Positions 38,001 to 47,000 of a DNA stretch of 64,000 nucleotides are shown here, one piece after another. Below the pieces are notes generated by a model, which was given only the letters and a program-made list of their open reading frames with translations, ran no database searches and was not told where the DNA came from. The DNA comes from Gynuella sunshinyii YC6258. GTDB taxonomy: Bacteria; Pseudomonadota; Gammaproteobacteria; Pseudomonadales; Natronospirillaceae. Location of the stretch: contig NZ_CP007142.1 in NCBI RefSeq assembly GCF_000940805.1, positions 3,820,593 to 3,884,592 on the forward strand, given 5' to 3'. The position numbers were made by a program, and so were the translations under genes. How positions within the stretch are numbered: position 1 is the first letter of the stretch; each line of letters begins with the position of its first letter.

Positions 38001-41000
38001 CTGAGGAAAACGACCGCTCATGCCAATAATGGCAATCGGTTCGCGCAGACTGGCCGGTTGTTGGCCCGGTTCCCGGTCGGCTATAGCCATCATGTTGACC
38101 GCCTCGGGAATGGCAGTCGTCGCACTGTCAAACGCCGCTGGCGTGACCGCAGCCACCACTGCAGGGGTATGACGGCGGTCTTCAACCAGGGTTTCTGCAC
38201 CCTTCGAATCTTTTACTGCCTGATCAGCATGGCTCAAGGCATCGGCATGACGCTGCAACAGATAATCCCGAACCTGCGCCACCGTTGGGTACCCAAAAAA
38301 CACTGCCGGACTGAACTCAATGCGGTAATGGGCAGACACCAGCCGCGCCAGCTCGGTCAGGGAAATGGAGTCAAACCCGAAGTCAGCCAGGTTCTGATCA
38401 CGGCCGATCTCTTCCAGCGGCAAACCCAGCAACTGCTGAATCTGTTGCTTGAGAGTGGCCTCCACGTGTTCTGCCAGCGGAATATCCATCGTCGTCGGCG
38501 CAACCGGGGTTGTCCTGGTCGCAACGGCAGGTTTCACCGCTGCGGGTGGTTGAGAATGCTTCACCGGCACATTTACATCGGCATCGATCCCAAGAAACTG
38601 ACAGGCACGGTCACGCTGACCGGCAATGACCAGGGTTTGGGTTTCAGGTTGCTGTAGTAACTGTTCAAACAGCGCCAGCGCTTCATCACGTTCGAGATAA
38701 CGCTGGCCACTGGAGCGCAGATACATGTCATTGTTATCTGCCGACCGTTTACCCATGCCGCCATCACGCCACAACGGCCAGTTGATCACCAGGGTCCGGC
38801 CATGACGCTTGCCGCGCTGCACCAGATGCTGACGATAACGGCCATAGGCCATCTGGAAGCGATTGCCGATGGCATAGTCGCACTGACCGAAATCACCCAG
38901 AACAGCAGCGGTCGACGAAAACAAACAGACAAAATCCAGCTTCTGCTGCACCCCGGCAGCGGTCAGCAGACTGTGCACCTGATGATCCAGAATCACCGTG
39001 CCGTCGATTTTCGGATTCAGCACACTGGCCATGGTGGCAAAGTCTTTCTCTGCCAGACTCAGACCGGTTTCCACTCCGGCCACATGCAGCACGCCGTTGA
39101 TCTGACCGAATTCCGCCAGCGCTGCTGCCAGTCCGGCGTGCATGGTTTCGTGATCGGACACATTGCCTTGCACATAGTGCACCCGCCCGCCCCAGAGTTG
39201 CAGATCCTGCAAACGGGACTGACGTGCGGCATCGAGCGCTGCACGACCGGTGAGAATCAGATTGGCCCCATAACGTCTGGCCAGATATTCCGCCAGAATC
39301 AGTCCCAGGCCGCCAAGACCACCGGTGATCAGATAACATCCGCCCTGTCTCAGGCCAACAGCGACGGCATCCGCAGATACGGGCAACGCCAGTGGCTGCA
39401 CCTGGCTGATCTTGCGGATATCTCCGTCATACACCACCGACTGCGGCTGCTCATGGTGCAGTTCCCGCCATAGTCTGGAGAGCTGCCGGACCGTGTCCGA
39501 AGTGGCGCTGGCACGCTGATAGACACCGGTAATGGCGGTTTGAGGACACAACAGTTTCAGCGACCGCTCAAATCCAACCCAGGCATCTAGATAACAGAAA
39601 TCCAGACTGGCGTAATCGCTGTCCTGACCGGTGATGTGTCCGGGCAGGCGGTATTCGCCAGCCAGCATGATTCTGCTGACTTCCAGACCGGATGCGATCA
39701 AGCCCTGCAATAACCAGATGATGCGGTTAACGGCATGCACCTGCTGGCTGTCTTCAAGGGGCCACAGATACCAGATGGCATCGACCTGATTGAACTGCCG
39801 GCGAATCTGCCGGCAGACCTGACGATAATCGCCGTCATCATCCTGCAGGCGATAAACCGGCACATTGTGATTGCTGGAAACCACCGGACCGGTACTCACA
39901 AATACCAGCTGTACGGCCTGATCATGCTGCTGAATGCAATCAACCACGGCATTCTGCATCGCTTCACTGGAGGCAAAACAGACCAGCGTTTTGACGCTGC
40001 TGGATTGCTGTGATTTCAGGGCTTGCGGAAGCCATTGCTCGCTGAACGTCAGCAACGGCGATAATTCCGGCTGTTCCGGCCTGATCCCGGCGGATGGTGC
40101 CGGTGGCTGTGCCGCTCCGGGCAGCCAATGACGTTTGCGGGCAAACGGATACAGCGGCAGATCCACCAATGGCAGACTGCCCTGCGGATACAGCCGTTGC
40201 CAGTCGACGTACAGCCCTCTGACCCATAACTCCAGTAACCGCGAGTACTTTTTCTTTTCCAGCCAGCTGTCGATCAGCAGACGGGCATCCTCATCGCGCG
40301 GATGCAGTGCGGTCAGAGTGGCATCGCCACCCATCACACCAGTAATAATGCGGCCTTCGGGGTTTTCGCCGGCAATGAACGCCTCTAACAGCTGCTGCAA
40401 ATCCTCCAGCCCGGTCACGATCATCGCCAGGCGTTCACGCATCGGTTCGCGAGCGGTTTGCAGGGTACAGGCCAGTGCCCGTAAATGCGCCGCCGGGATC
40501 TCACCAGCAGCAATGACAGCCAGTAATTGTCGGGCCTGATCCTTTAACTGATCGGCGGTTCTGGCAGACAGAACGATGACTGCCGGATCTTCAGCAGTCA
40601 CAGCCAAACCATAGTCGACCGCCTGTGGCTGGATATATTCCTCGATAATCAGATGCGCATTGGCACCGCCGGCACCAAACGATGAGAGCCCCGCCAGTCG
40701 CGGATACTCCCGGCCATCGATGGTCGGGCGCTGCCACGCCGTTGAGGTGTTCTGCAACACAAAGGGTGAATGGCTGAAGTCGATATTCGGATTCACCTCA
40801 CGGATATGCAGACTGGTGACCAGAGTCTGATGCTGCAATTGCAGGATCACTTTGGTTAGCCCGGCAATACCGGCGGCCGCTTCAAGGTGACCGATGTTGG
40901 ATTTCACCGAACCCAGGGCGCAGAACCCGGTATCGCTGGTATCCGCCGCAAAAGCCTGGGTCAGACCGCGCACTTCAATGGGATCACCGAGTTCAGTGCC

Positions 41001-44000
41001 GGTGCCATGGGCCTCGATGTAACTGATCATTCGGGCATTGATGCCGGCGCGGCTAACGGTTTCGCGGATCAGTTCAGCCTGGGCGTTTGGATTCGGCACG
41101 GTATAACCGCTGGTTTTGCCACCATGATTGATGTGCGAAGCCCGGATCAGCGCCAGAATACGATCACCATCGCGCTCGGCCATGGACAAAGGTTTCAACA
41201 GCACTGAGCCTACCCCTTCTCCGGGTACAAAGCCGTTGCCACCGAGACCGAAACTGCGGCAGTGACCATCGGAAGACAGCATGTTGGCCGCACACAGCCC
41301 GACATAGGTGGAAGGATGCAGATACAGATTGACGCCACCGGCCAGGGCCATGTCGCAATCACCCCGGCGCAGATATTCGCAGGCCTGATGAATGGCGGTC
41401 AGAGATGATGAGCACATGGTGTCGATCGGCATGCTCGGACCGTTCAGATCCATAAAGTAAGACAGCCGGTTGGCCACCGAACTGAACGAGGTATGAGGGA
41501 ACACCTGCTCACCGGCCTGCCACAACAACGGGCCATAAAGCTCGAAGCCGGTTTTGGTAATACCGGCAAACACCCCTACCCGGTTGCGATGACGCTCCGC
41601 CAATCGGCTGCGGGTATAACCGGCATGCTCCAGCGTATGCCAGCAGCTTTCCATGAACAGCCGTTCCTGTGGGTCCATATTGATGGCTTCGCGCGGGGAA
41701 ATGCCGAAAAACAGTGAATCAAAACTGGAGAAATCCGAAATAAAACCGCCCCAGCGGCTATAACTTTTGCCTTTTTGGGCGGCGATAGCCGGGTCAGCCT
41801 CAAAGTGACTGCGCCAGTCCCAGCGTTCCGCCGGAATCTCGCTGATGCACTCGCGTCCTTCCAGCAGATTCCGCCAGTATTGCCGGATATTGGCCGCTCC
41901 CGGATACCGGCCGCTGACGCCGATGACAGCAATGGGGTCCTGGGAATAGGCAGCGCTGCTGGCAACATTGACCGGCTTGATCGATGGAACCGGTTGTGGC
42001 GGCAGCACAGCCGGTACGGTTGCACTGACAGCCGACGGAGCCGGCGCCGCACCAATCCACTCGTGACAGACAGCAGTATGCTGACGATAGAGATAATCAG
42101 CCAGTGCCGCGAGGGTGTGATATTCGTAAAACAGGGTTTTTGACAATTCACCGAAAACATTGCCCAAACGCTGATTCAGGCGGGTAATGATCATCGAATC
42201 GATGCCATATTTTTCAAATGGCTCGTCATCATCGATGCGGTCAATGGCCAGTTTCAGCACATCGGCGAACAGACCGCGCAGTTTGCGCAGGGTTTGTTCC
42301 TGCTGTGCCGCAGAGCCTGGCGTGGCTAGAGTGCCTGGCGTCGCCGCCGCAGTCGTTTCTGCCACCACCTGAGCCCCTTGTTGAGCCGGATGCGCCGGAT
42401 CAACATTGAGCACCATGTACTGAGCGCCGCCGCGCCGGGCATCGGCCAGCGCCTGATAAAATGCCTGCAAACCGGCAGCGCCAGGCAATGGCAACAAGCC
42501 GGTCTGTTGATGCACATGAGCGCGGATTTCCGCATCCACCTGCATGCCGCCGTCTGCCCACAATGGCCAGTCCAGCGCAATCGCAACACCTTGTCGGGCA
42601 CCGCTCTGAGCCAGTTCATTGCGGTAATGTACGTAACGATCCATAAAACCATTGGCACAGGCATAGTCAGCCTGACCAACATTGCCACTGACACCGGTCA
42701 GAGAGGCACAAACGGCGATGAAGTCCAGCGCCATGTCCTGGGTGGCAAGATCCAGATTGACCAGTCCGGCGACTTTGGGGGCCAGTACCTGAGCAAACTG
42801 CCCGGCGTGTTTTTGAATAATAAAGCTGTCGCGCAGCAGGCCGGCGCTGTGAATGATGCCGGTCAGCCCTTCGCCCACTGCTTCAGAGGCACAGAACGCC
42901 TGTACCGCCGCGGCATCACAGACATCGAGAACATGGTATTCAACGCGATTACCATTGATGGCCAGCGCTTGCAGCGCCGCCAGTTTTGAGACGTCCGGCT
43001 GTGAACGTCCGGTCAGCAACACGGTGGTATCGCGACTATGGGTCAGTATGTCGCGCGCAAAATGCAGACCGATGCCACCCAGACCGCCGGTGATCAGATA
43101 CACCGCCGACGATTTCCAGGGGCTTTTAACATCGGTGGCCGCCGCCATCGGCTGCCATTGCAATATCTCGCGGGTACCGTCCTGACGGTAACGGACAGGG
43201 CCTTCGGTCATGGCCTGACGGTTTTCCAACAGCCGCTGTACCAGCAATGGCGTATTGGCCGCCGTCACCGGGTCCAGTTCCAGTAACTGGCAATGGATCT
43301 GTGGATGTTCCTGTTGCGCCGACTTCAGCATCCCGAACAGTCCGGCATAGAGCTGATCCGGATCGGCAACCAGCGCCTCACGGAATACCACCAGCTGAAT
43401 CAATATCGGGGCTTCGGGCCGGCTGCGCATCAGGGTTTGTAACTGCCCGAACAATTCCAGCGCGGCGGCTTCATACCATTGTTCAATGGTGGTTTGCCCG
43501 TCCGCTTTCAGCATCAGGCAGTTGATCTTCTCCGGCCGGCCCTGGTCTGACAGCAGCCCGCTGACATCATCACCGATGCGGTCACTGCCGGGGTCACATA
43601 ACACCACCCAATGCTCTGCCACAGTCATTAATTCATTGTCTGCAACGGCCTCAACCTGCCAATGGGGACACAACACATGGACATTTGCCGGTGCGTCAAC
43701 GATATCACTCTGTACTGGCGAAGGTTCTTTAACCACGGTCGCTGGCACGGCAGCCGGGGCACTGACCCAGTATTTTTCCCGCGCAAACGGATAGGTCGGC
43801 AGATGCAGCCGGTAACGTTCAGCAACGGCAAACAAATTCTGCCAGTCAAATTCATAGCCCTGGCAGTGCATTTCCGCCAGAGTGCCGAGGGTTTCAAGGT
43901 ATTGGGCCGGCTGATCACGCTGTACCTGGGCCTGAGCGATCAATGCCTGACCATAATCCCGCAGGCTGTTACGCGGTTTGAAACCGCGGGCAACTTCAGC

Positions 44001-47000
44001 CCGGAAGATCTGCGGCAATGACTCCTGCTGACGCGCCTGCGCCAGCAGTGCCAGCAGCTGTGGCAGATCCTGCGCCACCAGGGCACAGCGGTATTTAAAG
44101 TGCTGGCGTCCCAGTAGCAGGGTATAACTCAGTGCTGCGAGATCAGCCGGATGTTCAGACAGATGCAGATGCAGGTTAGCCAGCATCTGCCCAAGTGCGT
44201 CGTCGGTTTTGGCCGACAGCACCAGCAAATAGCCGGGAGCACTGGCGGATACCGGCCTTGCCGCCGGCAGATATTCCCCCACGATTGCATGGGCATTGGT
44301 GCCGCTCATGCCAAACGCACTCACGGCTCCGAGCCGCTGCTGCCCGGCCGGGGTTTGCCAGGGCCGGCTTTCACGGTTCAGATAGAACGGGCTGCTGCGC
44401 CAGTCGATGTAGTCACTCTGCTGTTCACCGTGCAAACTGGCGGGAATGGTCTGATGCTGCATGGCCTGAATCAGGGCCGCCAGACTGACCAGTCCGGAGG
44501 CCGCAAAACTATGGCCAACATTGGTTTTGGTGGAGGTCAGCGCACAGCGTCCGTTTTCAGTACCGGATTGTCTGAACACATTGCTCAGCGCCTGGATTTC
44601 AATCGGATCCCCCAACGGCGTACCGGTGCCATGGGCCACCACGTACTGCACCTCATCGGGACTCAGGTTAAAACGGTCATATACCTGTTTGATCAGGCGT
44701 TCCTGGGCCACCCCGCTTGGGGCGGTAATGCCATTGGTGCGACCGTCGTAATTGACACCGCTGCCACGGATCAGCGCATGCACCGGATCGGCATCCGCTT
44801 CGGCCCGGGACAAGCGCCGCAGCACCACAGCCACCACCGCTTCACCCGGCACCAGTCCATCGGCACGGCGGTCGAATGCATGGCAGGTGCCACTGGCCGA
44901 TAACATGCCAGCACGGCTCATTCCCAGATATGGATACGGCGTGGTCAGCAGATTGACCGCGGCGACCACGGCGGCATCGCATTCACGATTGCGCAATGCG
45001 ACACAAGCCTGATGCAACGCCACCAGACCTGAAGAACAGGCGGTATTGATGGCCATGTTGGCACCACTGAGGTTGAGGAAGTAGCTCAGCCGGGCCGCCA
45101 TAACGGCTTCATGATTGGCGGTGACGGCAGCCTGGGAATCATGTTGCAGCAGTCCGTAGTCACCACCTTCGGCACCGACATACATGGCAATGTTCTGCCC
45201 GGCCAGCTGTCCGGCCCCGTAACCGGCGTCTTCCAGGGCTTTCCAGGATTCCTGCAACAACAGTCGCTGGCGCGGGTCCATGTCGACGGCTTCCACAGGC
45301 GACAGCTCGAAAAACAGCGGATCAAACTCGTCGACATCCTCTAAATAGGCACCTTTGATACTCAGGGATTCGCCGGGTGCCATCAGTTCCTGCAACGATA
45401 TCCAGGGAAAGCGCTCATTGCCGAGAGGGGTTACGACATCACGACCGTCGGCCAGAATCTGCCAGAACTCATTGACATCACGGGCACCGGGAAAACGCCC
45501 GCTCATGCCAATGATCGCCACCGGCTCGGTCAGCAGGGCGTGGAGAGATTGCGGCTCAGAATCGCTTTCAGCCGCCGGCGCGATTGCCGCAGCCGTTGCT
45601 GGCGCAGTGAGTGAATGGACAGACGCCGGGCGGACAGGCGTCTCTGACGTGGACGGTGTTTCATAAAATGCCTCCAGAGCCGGACCATACTGGGTCAGCA
45701 AATAATCTTTGAACTGTTGCAGAGTGGGATAGCCGAAAAATACGGCCGGGGAAATTTCAAAACCGTAGTAGTCACTGAGATTGGCAGCGCATTGCGCCAG
45801 ACTGACGGAATCGAAACCAAAATCGGAAAAATTTTCATCATCGAGCAGCCGGGCTTTGGCCACTTTGAGCAACTGGCTGATCTCATTTTTCAGATCCCAG
45901 TCCAGGCAATCGGCCACACTCAGGCCTCTAAGCTCATCGCGGCGGCCCGGTTTCGGCCGGCTGCTGTTCAGCGCCACCACCTGGGTTTTGCCCTTGGCCG
46001 GCACCTGGGAACTGCCCTGACAGGCCCGTTCCAGAAATGTCTGCACTCTGGCCGGCTCTCCGGCAATCACCAGATGCTGCCCGGTGGTGTCGGCGAGAAT
46101 CCGCTCAAACATGGCCAGCCCTTCGTCTGACTCCAGGAAGCGCTGGGCACTGGAACGCAGATAAAAGGCAGCTTTTTCCTGATCGGCCACACCCATGCCG
46201 CCATCGCGCCACAGCGGCCAGTTGATCACCAGGGTTTTGCCGTGGGCGAGTCCCTGCTCGACCCGTTGCTGACGGTATTGACCGTAAGCCATCAGGAAAC
46301 GATTGCCGATGGCGTAATCGCACTGACCAAAGTCCCCCAGCACCGCCGAGGTGGACGAGAAATAGCAGACAAAATCGAGTGCCGGCGCTTCTGACCGTTC
46401 ACCCATCAGGGTCTCGACAACCTCATCGAGCACCTGAGTCCCCTGCACTTTCGGTGCGAGTACCGACTCCATGGCGGCGTAGTCTTTTTCGAACAACGAC
46501 AGCCCGTTCTCCACTCCGGCAGCGTGCAGCACCCCATGTACGGATCCCAGTTGCGCCGTTGCCTGACGCAATCCGGTGAGCATGGCATCGCGATCACAGA
46601 TATCAGCCTGGAGATAAAACACCTTGGCACCGAGTTGTTCCAGGGTGCGGATATTTTGCTGATGACGCTCGGTTAACGCAGAACGACCGGTCAGAATCAA
46701 ACGCGCCTGACAGCGCTCGGCCAGATGGCGCGCAAACACCATGCCCAGGCCACCACAGCCACCGCTGATGAGGTAACAGCCGTGCTCGCGCAGAGCGACT
46801 GTCTGCTGGTTGAGAGTATTCAATCGGGTCGGCCGGACTGCCCGGACAAAGCGTTGCGAGCCCACATGCAAACTGGCATGGGCATGGGTGCTCTGACATT
46901 CCGCCCACAATTTTGTTAACCACGGTGTCAGATCCGCCGGCAGGGTTTCGGCAGCGGTTTCGGTTTCGGTTTCGGTGGTCTGACAGAAATACACCGGAGT